This document shows positions 16,252-24,068 of a stretch of 24,710 nucleotides of DNA, one piece after another. The stretch is from an uncultured Gemmatimonadota bacterium (lineage in GTDB: Bacteria; Gemmatimonadota; Gemmatimonadetes; Gemmatimonadales; Gemmatimonadaceae). Made by a program: the position numbers and the translations under genes. Under the pieces are notes generated by a model. It did no database searches and was not told the DNA's origin. It saw only the letters and a list, made by a program, of their open reading frames with translations. The stretch spans positions 1 to 24,710 of the forward strand of contig CAMLEQ010000012.1 of NCBI GenBank assembly GCA_946479015.1. The letters run 5' to 3'. Each line of letters starts with the position of its first letter. The first letter of the stretch is position 1.

Positions 16252-16836
16252 ATGCGCACCTCGCTGCTCGCCACGCTGCTCACGTTCGGCACCGCGCTCC
16301 CGGCCGCCGCCCAGGAAGGGCACGCCGCGCCACCCAACCTGCTCGCGCCGAGCGCCGGGCTGATGTTCTGGACGCTGATCATCTTCATCGTCCTGCTCGT
16401 CGTCCTCGCGAAGTTCGCGTTCCCGAAGATCATCGGCGCCGTGGAGGCGCGCGAGCGGGCGCTGGAGGAGGCGATCGAGGAGGCGAAGCGCGACCGCGAG
16501 GCGGCCGCCGCGCTCCTCGAGGAGCACCGCCGCCTGGTGGATGAGGCGCGCGCCGACGCGCAGCGCTTCATCGTGGAGGGGCGCGCGGCGGGGGAGAAGG
16601 TGCGCGACGAGATCGTCGGCCAGGCGCACCGCGAGCAGCAGCAGATCCTCGAGCGCGCGCGCCAGGAGATCGAGGCCGAGCGCGACCGCGCGATCGCCGA
16701 CCTCCGCCGCGAGGCGGTGGACCTCGCCGTGCGCGGCGCGGGCAAGGTGATCGAGAAGAACCTCGATGACTCCACCAACCGCGCGCTCGTCGAGAGCTTC
16801 CTCGCCTCGCTCACGCCGAACGGCGGGGCGCGCTGA
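16252..16836 (+). CDS. atpF: F1Fo ATP synthase subunit b
   Basis: The protein has 194 residues, against about 156 in Escherichia coli. It opens with a signal-peptide-like segment (1-21, ending ALPAAAQEG) followed by a short linker and the usual membrane helix (about 37-56, FWTLIIFIVLLVVLAKFAF). The rest is a long charged coiled coil, forming the peripheral stalk that holds delta and the alpha3beta3 head. The first segment may be cleaved or may add a second helix. The ribosome site is weak (GGGAAAG). The stop overlaps the atpH ATG (TGATG at 16834-16838), implying coupling. Only one b-type gene is seen. Confidence 0.93.
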   Translation: MRTSLLATLLTFGTALPAAAQEGHAAPPNLLAPSAGLMFWTLIIFIVLLVVLAKFAFPKIIGAVEARERALEEAIEEAKRDREAAAALLEEHRRLVDEARADAQRFIVEGRAAGEKVRDEIVGQAHREQQQILERARQEIEAERDRAIADLRREAVDLAVRGAGKVIEKNLDDSTNRALVESFLASLTPNGGAR

Positions 16837-17381
16837 TGCGCGAGCCGACGATCGCCCGCAACTACGCCGAGGCGCTGGCGGAGCTCGCCCAGCGCGCCGG
16901 CGACCTGGATGGCTGGGGCGCGATGATCGACGAGGTGACCGCGGCCGTCCAGGGGGACGTGCGCCTGCAGCGGTTCCTCGAGTCGCCGCGCGTGAGCGCC
17001 GAGGAGAAGAACGAGATCATCGCCAGGGCGTTCGCCGACCGCCTGCCGCGCCTGTTCGTGCGCTTCCTCACGGCGGTGGTGTCGCACCGGCGCCAGCACC
17101 TCATCCCCGAGATCGCCGAGCAGTATCACGTGATCGTGGATGAGCGGCAGCGGCGCGTGCACGCGGAGGTCACCGTGGCGCGCGAGCCGGACGACGAGTT
17201 GCGCGAGGCCACCGCGCGCGAGCTGTCGCGCGTGCTGGGGAAGCAGGTGATCCCGCACTTCCACGTCCGCCCCGAGATTCTCGGCGGCACGATCGTGCGC
17301 GTGGGCGACACGGTGATGGACGGATCCGTGCGCCGGCGTCTGAGCTCCCTGCGCGCGCGCATGCTCGGCGTCGCGCGGTGA
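16836..17381 (+). CDS. atpH: F1Fo ATP synthase subunit delta
   Basis: The 181-residue protein has the length of bacterial delta/OSCP, which links the b stalk to the top of F1. An N-terminal helical domain begins REPTIARNYAEAL, continues through FLESPRVSAEEKNEIIARAF, and the C-terminal domain ends in the typical PEILGGTIVRVGDTVMDGSVRRRL. The start overlaps the atpF stop. It is the last gene of the operon here: a strong terminator begins 45 bases after its stop, and the next gene is a peptidase. In most atp operons atpA, atpG, atpD and atpC would follow; none do. Confidence 0.95.
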   Translation: MREPTIARNYAEALAELAQRAGDLDGWGAMIDEVTAAVQGDVRLQRFLESPRVSAEEKNEIIARAFADRLPRLFVRFLTAVVSHRRQHLIPEIAEQYHVIVDERQRRVHAEVTVAREPDDELREATARELSRVLGKQVIPHFHVRPEILGGTIVRVGDTVMDGSVRRRLSSLRARMLGVAR

Positions 17382-17425
17382 GCGGGCCGCGCGCCCTCGC
17401 GCGCGGCGTGCACGCGGCCTACGTT

Positions 17426-17465
17426 ACGCGGCGCCCCTCCGGGGGCGCCGCGTTCGTGTTTTCCA
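17426..17465 (+). terminator. Intrinsic terminator of the Fo operon
   Basis: The arms ACGCGGCGCCCC (17426-17437) and GGGGCGCCGCGT (17442-17453) form a perfect 12-bp stem with loop TCCG. They are followed by TCGTGTTTTCC. It separates atpH from the M1 peptidase gene. Confidence 0.85.
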
Positions 17466-17479
17466 CCTCCTGACGAGTC

Positions 17480-20400
17480 ATGCCGCTCCTCCTCGCCCTC
17501 GCCCTCGTACTGCAACAGGCCTCGCCCACCACGCCGCCCAACGCCGCCGGCGACACCACCGGCTACTGGCAGCAGCACGTCGCCTACCGCATCGTCGCGC
17601 GCCTCGACGAGCGCGCGCAGAACGTCCACGCCACCGCGGTGCTGCGCTACGCGAACCACTCGCCGGACACGCTCCGCGAGATGTACGTGCACCAGTACCT
17701 CAACGCCTTCCGTCCCGGCTCCCGCTGGAGCGCGGTGGACGAGCGCGAGGGGCGCGTACGCTTCCAGCACCTCGCCGAGCCGAACTACGGTTACGAGCGA
17801 TTCACCGCGCCGCCCACGGTGGACGGGGAGCCGGTGCGCGTGGAGTATCCGTTCGCGCCCGACAGCACCGTCGCCCGCTTCGCGCTCCCGCACCCGCTCG
17901 CGCCCGGCGACTCGCTCACCGTGCGCTTCGCGTGGGACGCGCGCCCCTCGGCCACGATCTACCGCCGGCAGGGGCGCCGCGGACGCGAGTACGACTTCGC
18001 GCAGTGGTACCCGAAGGTGGCCGTGTACGACCGCCTCGGCTGGGAGGCGAACCCGTTCGTGCCGGCGGGGGAGCTGTACGGCGAGTTCGGCACCTACGAC
18101 GTCACGCTCCTGCTGCCGCGCGACCAGGTGGTGGGAGCCACCGGCGTCCCGGTGGAAGGGGACCCGGGGTGGGCGCGCAAGCTGAGATGGGGGACGGTCA
18201 ACCTTGGCGCCGATGCGTACGGCCCGGTGGACGACGACACCACCACCGTTCCCGACGGCTACCGGCGCGTGCGCTTCCTCGCGCACCGCGTGCACCACTT
18301 CGCGTGGACCGTGTCCCCCGACTTCATCTACGAGGGGGCGATGTACCGCGACTCGATCCCGGTGCACGTGCTCTACCGCCCGGGCGACGAGGCGCAGTGG
18401 GGGAACGGGAAGGCGGTGGGCTACATCGAGCACGCGCTGTCGTGGCTCGAGCGCATCTACGGCCCGTACGCCTACCCGCAGGTCTCCGGCACGCACCGGC
18501 TGGAGGGGGGCGCCACCGAGTTCCCGATGCTCGTGATGTACGGCGGGATGTCGCAGGGGCTGGTGCTGCACGAGACGGGGCACATCTACTCGTACGGGAT
18601 GCTCGCGAACAACGAGTGGCGCTCGGGGTGGATGGACGAGGGGCTCACCGACTACCAGACGTCGTGGGCGGAGAAGCTCACGCTCCCCGAGCGCTCGCGC
18701 GGGGAGGCGCCGGCGCTGGGGAAGCCGCCCACGGGCTACCGGGCGCTCGCCGCGCAGCCGCCGCTGCTCGACCGCGGGGAGATGGAGCAGTTCGAGCTCG
18801 ACCTGCGGGGGCGGGCGCAGCCGATCGGGATCCCGGCGTACGACTTCAACGAGTTCGGGATCTACAACCAGATGGTCTACGGCCGCGCGTCGCTGATGTA
18901 CGGGGCGCTGCGCGACGTGCTCGGCGACAGCCTCATGGTGGCGTTCCTGCACGACTACTACGCGCGGTGGAAGTTCAAGCACGTGGACGAGCGGGCGATG
19001 CGCGGCTCGGCGGAGCGCGTGTCGGGGCGCGACCTGGGGTGGTTCTTCGACCAGTGGGTGCACCACACGGGGCTGATCGACTACGCGCTGCGCGACACGC
19101 GCACGCGGCGGGATGGGGACGCGTGGGTGACGCGCGCGCGCATCGTGCGCGAGGGGGAGTATCGCCATCCGATGCCGGTGGGGGTGCGCACCGACAGCGG
19201 GTGGGTGGTGGTGCGCGGCTCGCCGCTGGAGGATGACCAGTGGGTGGAGGTGCGCACCACGCAGCGTCCGCGCGAGGTGGCGCTCGATCCGCGGCACATC
19301 ACCGAGGATTGGGACCGGCGCAACGACGCCGGCGGAGGGGTGCTCGGCATCGGCGCGGGGAAGCGGCGCGTGGTGGCGGACTGGCCTTTCCTCGACCAGG
19401 CGGACCGCGACCGCGAGATCGTGGCGCTCTCGCCGCTGCTCTGGTACACCGATCCTGGCGGGCTCACGCCGGCGCTCCGCGCGCGGACGAACTATCAGGG
19501 GTGGCTCGGACGGTGGGAGCTCGGGCTGGCCGTGCCCCCTCGCGCGCCGGACGGGCGGAGCGCGCCGGCCGTGCAGGGGTGGATCGCGACGCGGAACCCG
19601 CGGCTGCCGTTCGCCGACCGCCCCGCGGTGGGGCTCGGCGCCGGCGCGTGGCTGCTCGACGGGATCGCGAAGCTGGACCTCCGCAAGACGTGGGACCGGA
19701 GCCCGTTCTACTACGCCAACGGCCCGCGCAAGCTCGTCACCCTCGCCGCGACGGCGACGCTCCCGTACGACTTCGCGTGGGTGGACTCGGCGCGGTGGGA
19801 GAACGCGAGCGTGGTGGATGCGAGCGCGGAGATGTCCTGGCACTCGCGCGCGCCGCGCTCGCCGGCGGCGCGCGCGCGGGTGCTCGGCGGCGTGGTCGCG
19901 CCGCGGAGCGGGCCGTCGGGGTCGCGGATGTTCGAGCGCGCGGAAGTCGAAGGGGAAGGGACGAAGCGGCTGGCAAACTGGCGGCAGCTCGAGGGACGGT
20001 TGCGGGTGTACGGCGGGGCGAGCGATCGGGCGCCGGCGCAGCGATCGCTCGGCCTGTCGGCGCTCGACCCCACGGAGACCTTCGACGACCACCTGATGCG
20101 CGGGCGCGGCGCGCCGTTCGCGCGGAGCGACGTGCACGTGATCTCCCCCGGCGGCGCGGGCGTGCGCGGCTACTCGCCGCTCCTGCGCGTGAAGCGCGCG
20201 GCGTCCGCCAGCGCCGAGCTGTCGGCGGCGCTGTTCACGCCGAAGCCGCGGTCGCCGCTGCCGCAGCTCCGCGTGGGGGCGTTCGGCGACGGGGCGTGGG
20301 CGGTGCTCGATGCGCCGGGGGAGCGGCCGCGCGCGTTCGCGGACGCGGGGCTCGGGGTGTCGCTGCGCGGCGCGCTCTACGACCGGCCGGTGTCGCTGCG

Positions 20401-20482
20401 CGTGGACGTGCCCCTCTGGGTGCGCCGCGCCGGCGTGCCGTCGCGCGCGCGCGTGAACTGGGTGGTGGAGCTGGGGCGCTGA
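17480..20482 (+). CDS. Secreted M1 family metallopeptidase with C-terminal outer-membrane barrel-like region
   Basis: The protein has 1000 residues. A hydrophobic N-terminus (MPLLLALALVLQQA) suggests export. About 30-330 form the N-terminal beta domain of M1 aminopeptidases. The active site is intact: HETGH (364-368) with the third zinc ligand E387 eighteen residues later in WMDEGLTDY. The substrate-binding GAMEN position reads GATEF (344-348). A C-terminal region (about 600-1000) has no M1 match. It shows alternating strands, a GVRGYSPL motif (V895-R896-G897-Y898) like the VRGF/Y signature of Omp85 barrels, then FADAGLGVSLRG and SLRVDVPLWV strands near the end. This suggests surface anchoring through a barrel. 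The gene follows the atp terminator; no clear ribosome site. Its stop is 3 bases from that of the convergent ubiB-like gene. Confidence 0.85.
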   Translation: MPLLLALALVLQQASPTTPPNAAGDTTGYWQQHVAYRIVARLDERAQNVHATAVLRYANHSPDTLREMYVHQYLNAFRPGSRWSAVDEREGRVRFQHLAEPNYGYERFTAPPTVDGEPVRVEYPFAPDSTVARFALPHPLAPGDSLTVRFAWDARPSATIYRRQGRRGREYDFAQWYPKVAVYDRLGWEANPFVPAGELYGEFGTYDVTLLLPRDQVVGATGVPVEGDPGWARKLRWGTVNLGADAYGPVDDDTTTVPDGYRRVRFLAHRVHHFAWTVSPDFIYEGAMYRDSIPVHVLYRPGDEAQWGNGKAVGYIEHALSWLERIYGPYAYPQVSGTHRLEGGATEFPMLVMYGGMSQGLVLHETGHIYSYGMLANNEWRSGWMDEGLTDYQTSWAEKLTLPERSRGEAPALGKPPTGYRALAAQPPLLDRGEMEQFELDLRGRAQPIGIPAYDFNEFGIYNQMVYGRASLMYGALRDVLGDSLMVAFLHDYYARWKFKHVDERAMRGSAERVSGRDLGWFFDQWVHHTGLIDYALRDTRTRRDGDAWVTRARIVREGEYRHPMPVGVRTDSGWVVVRGSPLEDDQWVEVRTTQRPREVALDPRHITEDWDRRNDAGGGVLGIGAGKRRVVADWPFLDQADRDREIVALSPLLWYTDPGGLTPALRARTNYQGWLGRWELGLAVPPRAPDGRSAPAVQGWIATRNPRLPFADRPAVGLGAGAWLLDGIAKLDLRKTWDRSPFYYANGPRKLVTLAATATLPYDFAWVDSARWENASVVDASAEMSWHSRAPRSPAARARVLGGVVAPRSGPSGSRMFERAEVEGEGTKRLANWRQLEGRLRVYGGASDRAPAQRSLGLSALDPTETFDDHLMRGRGAPFARSDVHVISPGGAGVRGYSPLLRVKRAASASAELSAALFTPKPRSPLPQLRVGAFGDGAWAVLDAPGERPRAFADAGLGVSLRGALYDRPVSLRVDVPLWVRRAGVPSRARVNWVVELGR

Positions 20483-20485
20483 TCG

Positions 20486-22282
20486 TCAGGCGCGCCCGTG
20501 GCGGTCGGAGATCAGGATGTTGATCACCATGTAGATCCCGACCGCCGCGGCGATCACGAAGCCCGCGGTGCCGAGCTGCCGGCGGTACGGCATGAGCATC
20601 GCGCTCGCGATGAGCAGGCCGCACAGCACGAGTCCTGACAGGATGCGGTTGGCCACCTTCTGGAGCCCGTTCAGCAGCGATCCGAGCTGCGGGGCATCCA
20701 CCTTCACGCCGAGGTCGCCGGACGCGAGCCGGTCGGTGATCCGGTCCACGCGCCGGGGGAGCACGTCGAGGAGGTTGGACGCCTGCGTGGCGATCTGGTA
20801 GATGCGGCGCGGCGACAGCTCGCGCCGCGCGCGCGAGGCGACGATGCGCCGGCCGAACTCGCGGATGGCGTCCACCGGATTGAAGGTGGGATCGAGCGCG
20901 CGGCTCACCGCGTCGAGGTTGAACAGCGCCTTGGCGAGCATCGTGAGCTCGGCGGGGAGGCGCAGGCCGCTGCGGAACGAGGTGTCGATGATCTCGTAGA
21001 TCACCGCGCCGGCCTGCAGCTCGCCCACGGAGCGGTCGTAGTTCTCGGTGACGAGCTGCGAGACCTGGCGCACGTAGGCGGTCCGGTCGAAGTCGTCGGT
21101 GGCGTCGCCGATCTCGATGAGCGCGGCGGCCACGTCGTCCCCGCGGTCGTCGGCGAGGTCGAGCAGGATGGTGACGATCCGCTCGCGGAGCGAGGTGGAG
21201 AGGTGCGCGGTCATCCCGAAGTCGATGAGCGCGAGCTTCGGCTCATCGGGGGCCGCCGCGACGCCAGCCGATGCTTCCGCTTCCTGCTCGAGGCGCGCGA
21301 GGGAGGTGGCCGCCGGCCGCCGCTCGCGCCGCCTGTCCGCCGACGACAGCTCGGCGGGGGTGCGCGGGTTCGCCTGCTCGGGGAAGAGCACGAGCACGTT
21401 CCCCGGGTGCGGATCGGCGTGGAAGTGGCCGGCGATGGTGATCTGCTCCAGGTACGCCTTCGCGAACTCGTCGGCGACGGTGCGGAAGTCGCGCTCCACC
21501 CGGCTCACGGCGGGGATCTCGCTCACCTTGATCCCGCGCACCCGCTCCATGGTGAGCACCCGCTCGGTGCTGTACGCCTCGATCACGCGAGGAATGAGCA
21601 GATGGGGGTATCGGGAGAGGGCGCGGCGGAAGCTCGCGGCGTTCCGCGCCTCCACCCGGTAGTCGAGCTCGTCGGCGAGGGCGTGCTCGAGCTGCTGGAC
21701 GATCCCGACCATGTCCATGCGCTCGCCCATGCGCGTGTGGTCGGACGCGAAGCGCGCCAGCTCGGCGAAGAACTCCAGATCCCCGGCGAGCTGCTCGCGG
21801 ATGTCGGGGCGCTGCACCTTCACCACCACCTGGCGTCCGTCGCGCAGCTCGGCGGCGTGCACCTGACCGAGGCTCGCGCTGGCGAGCGGCTCGGGGTCGA
21901 AGGAGGCGAACAGCTTGCCGATGCGCGCGCCGAGCTCCCGCTCGATCGTCTCCTCGATCTGGTCGAGCGGGACGGTGCCGACGTCGTCCTGCAGGTGCTC
22001 CAGCTCCTCGATGTACGCGGGAGGGAGAAGGTCGGCCCGGGTGGAGAGGACCTGGCCGAGCTTCACGTACGCCGGTCCGAGCTCCACGAGCCGCTTCCGG
22101 AACGCCACCGCGCGCTCGCGCGCCGACAGCGTGTCGCCGGCGTGGTCGTCGCGCTCGGCGTCCAGCTCCTCCGGCGCGAGCGCGTGCAGGCCCTGCCGCT
22201 GGGCGAAGTCCGCGAGGCCATACCGGGTGAACAACCCCACCATCGCCGCGAGTCGCGGCAGGTACCGCGGGGAGAGGAGCAT
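20486..22282 (-). CDS. ABC1/UbiB family kinase-like protein
   Basis: The protein has 598 residues from ATG 22282; an upstream ATG (22450) in frame would add an Ala/Pro-rich sequence unlike the family, so 22282 is preferred. Family features are the KxGQ motif (K74-Q77 in VKLGQVLSTRADLLP), the Ala-rich loop ASASLGQVH, VVVKVQRP with the strand Lys, the catalytic ADPHPGN (D290-N295) and DFGM (D354-G356). Two membrane helices close the protein, as in UbiB. Homologues support ubiquinone or other isoprenoid lipid metabolism; the substrate here is unknown. About 58 residues lie between the catalytic Asn and DFG, roughly 40 more than usual, filled with a charged, Ala-rich insertion. No good ribosome site is seen at 22282. 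It diverges from the cupin gene. Confidence 0.9.
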   Translation of the reverse strand: MLLSPRYLPRLAAMVGLFTRYGLADFAQRQGLHALAPEELDAERDDHAGDTLSARERAVAFRKRLVELGPAYVKLGQVLSTRADLLPPAYIEELEHLQDDVGTVPLDQIEETIERELGARIGKLFASFDPEPLASASLGQVHAAELRDGRQVVVKVQRPDIREQLAGDLEFFAELARFASDHTRMGERMDMVGIVQQLEHALADELDYRVEARNAASFRRALSRYPHLLIPRVIEAYSTERVLTMERVRGIKVSEIPAVSRVERDFRTVADEFAKAYLEQITIAGHFHADPHPGNVLVLFPEQANPRTPAELSSADRRRERRPAATSLARLEQEAEASAGVAAAPDEPKLALIDFGMTAHLSTSLRERIVTILLDLADDRGDDVAAALIEIGDATDDFDRTAYVRQVSQLVTENYDRSVGELQAGAVIYEIIDTSFRSGLRLPAELTMLAKALFNLDAVSRALDPTFNPVDAIREFGRRIVASRARRELSPRRIYQIATQASNLLDVLPRRVDRITDRLASGDLGVKVDAPQLGSLLNGLQKVANRILSGLVLCGLLIASAMLMPYRRQLGTAGFVIAAAVGIYMVINILISDRHGRA

Positions 22283-22488
22283 GCGGACGGGGAGGGCAGG
22301 AAGCGTGCCCTTCGGGGTGGCGGGGGTGACGGCAAGCTCTGTGGCGGGCGATATTCCGGCGGCGCCGCGGGCGCCGACGATGGCGGGGCGCGGCGCGATG
22401 CACGCGGACGCTGGTGCGGAGCGTGCATCCACCGCCGCATCGCCGCCCATGGGCCATCGTCCACACGAAGCCACACCGAGGAGATCGC

Positions 22489-22860
22489 GTGAGCGGGCGC
22501 AGCGAGGTGACGATCGTGCCGAAGCCGTGGGGGCACGAGGTGATCTGGGCACATACCGACCGGTACGTGGGAAAGATCCTCCACATCAACGCCGGTCATG
22601 CACTCTCGGTGCAGTACCACCGGCGCAAGGACGAGACGGTGTACCTGCTGTCGGGGCAGTTGACCTACTGGGTGCAGGTGGATGGCGAGATGCGCGACAT
22701 GCACCTCAAGGAGGGGGACGCCTTCCGTATCACGCCGGAGACGATCCACTACATGGAAGCGGTGACCGACTGCGACGTGCTCGAGGCATCCACGCCGGAC
22801 CTCGACGACGTCGTGCGACTCAGTGACCGGTACGGACGGGAGGGGACGAGCGCGCCATGA
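22489..22860 (+). CDS. Phosphomannose isomerase-type cupin protein
   Basis: The protein has 123 residues and starts at GTG 22489, with GAGGAG (22478-22483) 5 bases upstream. An earlier in-frame ATG (22414) lacks a ribosome site and gives an unlikely N-terminus. The opening PKPWGHEVIWAHTDRYVGK and the metal-site block LSVQYHRRKDETVYLLSGQ (Gln, His, Glu ligands), with a later PETIHYMEA His, match the cupin half of type II mannose-6-phosphate isomerases, here as a stand-alone domain. The likely role is sugar-phosphate isomerisation or epimer recognition for nucleotide-sugar synthesis. It overlaps the next gene by ATGA (22857-22860), so the two products are probably made in step. Confidence 0.88.
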   Translation: MSGRSEVTIVPKPWGHEVIWAHTDRYVGKILHINAGHALSVQYHRRKDETVYLLSGQLTYWVQVDGEMRDMHLKEGDAFRITPETIHYMEAVTDCDVLEASTPDLDDVVRLSDRYGREGTSAP

Positions 22861-23837
22861 AGGTGATCATTCCGCTCGCGGGCAAGGGGACGCGGCTGCG
22901 CCCGCACACGCACATCACGCCGAAGCCGATGCTGGAAGTGGCCGGCAAGCCGGTGATGGCGTACATCATGGACGACCTGGTGCGCCTCGGCGGCGTGGAC
23001 CAGGTGATCTACATCACCGGGCACCTCAAGGAGCGCGTGGAGGAGTGGGTGCGCTCGCACTACGACTTCCCGTCGGTGTTCGTGGAACAGGCGGTGCAGA
23101 ACGGGACGGCGAGCGCCGTGGAGCTGGCGCGCCCGTGGGTGGACGAGCCGGTGCTCATCATCTTCGTGGACACGATCTTCGACGCCGACCTCTCGATCAT
23201 CAACACGACCGATGCTGATGGGATCATCTGGGTGAAGGAGGTGGAGGACTACCAGCGCTTCGGCGTGGTGGTGACGGACGATCAGGGCTTCATGACGAAG
23301 ATCGTCGAGAAGCCCTCCACGCCGATCTCCAAGCGGGCGAACATCGGGTTGTACTACATTCGCAACTGGCAGCTGCTGTACGAGGGGATCGACCACGTGA
23401 TGCGGCAGCCCCCGAACAAGGGGGAGTACTACCTCACCGACGCCTTCCAGTACATGATCGACAAGGGGGCGAAGCTGAAGGTGGTGGACGTGCAGGGGTG
23501 GTACGACGCGGGGAAGCTCGACACGCTGCTGGAGACGAACCGGGTGATGCTGGAGAAGGGGCGGGCGCGCCGCCCGGCGACGACGGAGCACTCGCGCATC
23601 TTCGATCCGGTGTACATCGAGGAGGGGGTCGTGCTCCGGAACTCCACCGTGGGCCCCAACGTCTCCATCGGCGCGGGGACAGTGGTGGAGGGCTCCGAGA
23701 TCCGCGATGCGGTGGTGGGGCGGAACGCGCGCATCAAGGGCTCCAAGCTGCACGCGTCGATGATCGGGAACGACGTGGTGGTGGAGGGGGTGCGGGGCGC
23801 GGTGACGCTCGGGGACCACTCCGAAGTGAGGGGATAG
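22857..23837 (+). CDS. Sugar-phosphate nucleotidyltransferase with left-handed beta-helix C-terminus
   Basis: The protein has 326 residues. Residues 1-235 form the nucleotidyltransferase fold: the nucleotide-binding motif PLAGKGTRLRPHT (6-18), then TPKPMLEVAGKPV, then FVDTIFDAD with the metal-binding Asp, and VVEKP-like IVEKPSTP. The C-terminal part (about 255-326) has hexapeptide-type repeats (VVLRNSTVGPNVSIGAGTVV) that form a left-handed beta helix, as in RmlA2, GlmU-like and mannose-1-phosphate guanylyltransferase proteins. It should join a sugar 1-phosphate to an NTP for surface polysaccharide or glycan synthesis. Which sugar and base cannot be read; the adjacent cupin suggests mannose/GDP. 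The start is fixed by the overlap with the cupin gene. It is followed by a repeat-rich region and a convergent peptidase gene. Confidence 0.9.
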   Translation: MKVIIPLAGKGTRLRPHTHITPKPMLEVAGKPVMAYIMDDLVRLGGVDQVIYITGHLKERVEEWVRSHYDFPSVFVEQAVQNGTASAVELARPWVDEPVLIIFVDTIFDADLSIINTTDADGIIWVKEVEDYQRFGVVVTDDQGFMTKIVEKPSTPISKRANIGLYYIRNWQLLYEGIDHVMRQPPNKGEYYLTDAFQYMIDKGAKLKVVDVQGWYDAGKLDTLLETNRVMLEKGRARRPATTEHSRIFDPVYIEEGVVLRNSTVGPNVSIGAGTVVEGSEIRDAVVGRNARIKGSKLHASMIGNDVVVEGVRGAVTLGDHSEVRG

Positions 23838-24068
23838 GAGCGGGGTAGGTCGGAATGGGAAATAGAATGGGGCGCGTGTGGCGTGTAGAAGGCGGTGGTA
23901 GGCGAGAGGGCGTAGGTAGAGCGCGAGTAGGTTCGGCGGTAGAGAGTCCGCCTACACCCGAGCCTACACGCGCCGTCCCTCCCTCCTCATCCCGTCGGTC
24001 TCCCACACGGCACACGCGTTTCACGGTGGTCCAGCCACCAGGTCCTACCCTCTCGTCCTAGCCCCTAA
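23838..24068. repeat. Intergenic region with imperfect inverted repeats, purine-rich then pyrimidine-rich
   Basis: This 231-base gap between convergent genes is rich in A and G up to about 23945 and in C and T after it. Matching inverted segments include GGCGCGTGT (23871-23879) with ACACGCGCC (23966-23974), GGCGG (23935-23939) with CCGCC (23948-23952), and an imperfect pair of outer arms, 23829-23848 with about 24041-24065. GTAG recurs at irregular short intervals on the left half. The region probably folds into a large hairpin and may act as a bidirectional terminator. I see no gene in it. Confidence 0.5.

Noticed and set aside
17126..20137. 1003-codon minus-strand open frame opposite the M1 peptidase
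   Set aside because: Stop codons are rare in this frame because of high GC3 in the real gene; the translation is Arg/His/Pro-rich without family motifs.
22283..22450. N-terminal extension of the UbiB-like protein starting at ATG 22450
   Set aside because: The extra 56 residues are Ala/Pro-rich and unlike the family, and would reach into the leader of the divergent cupin gene.
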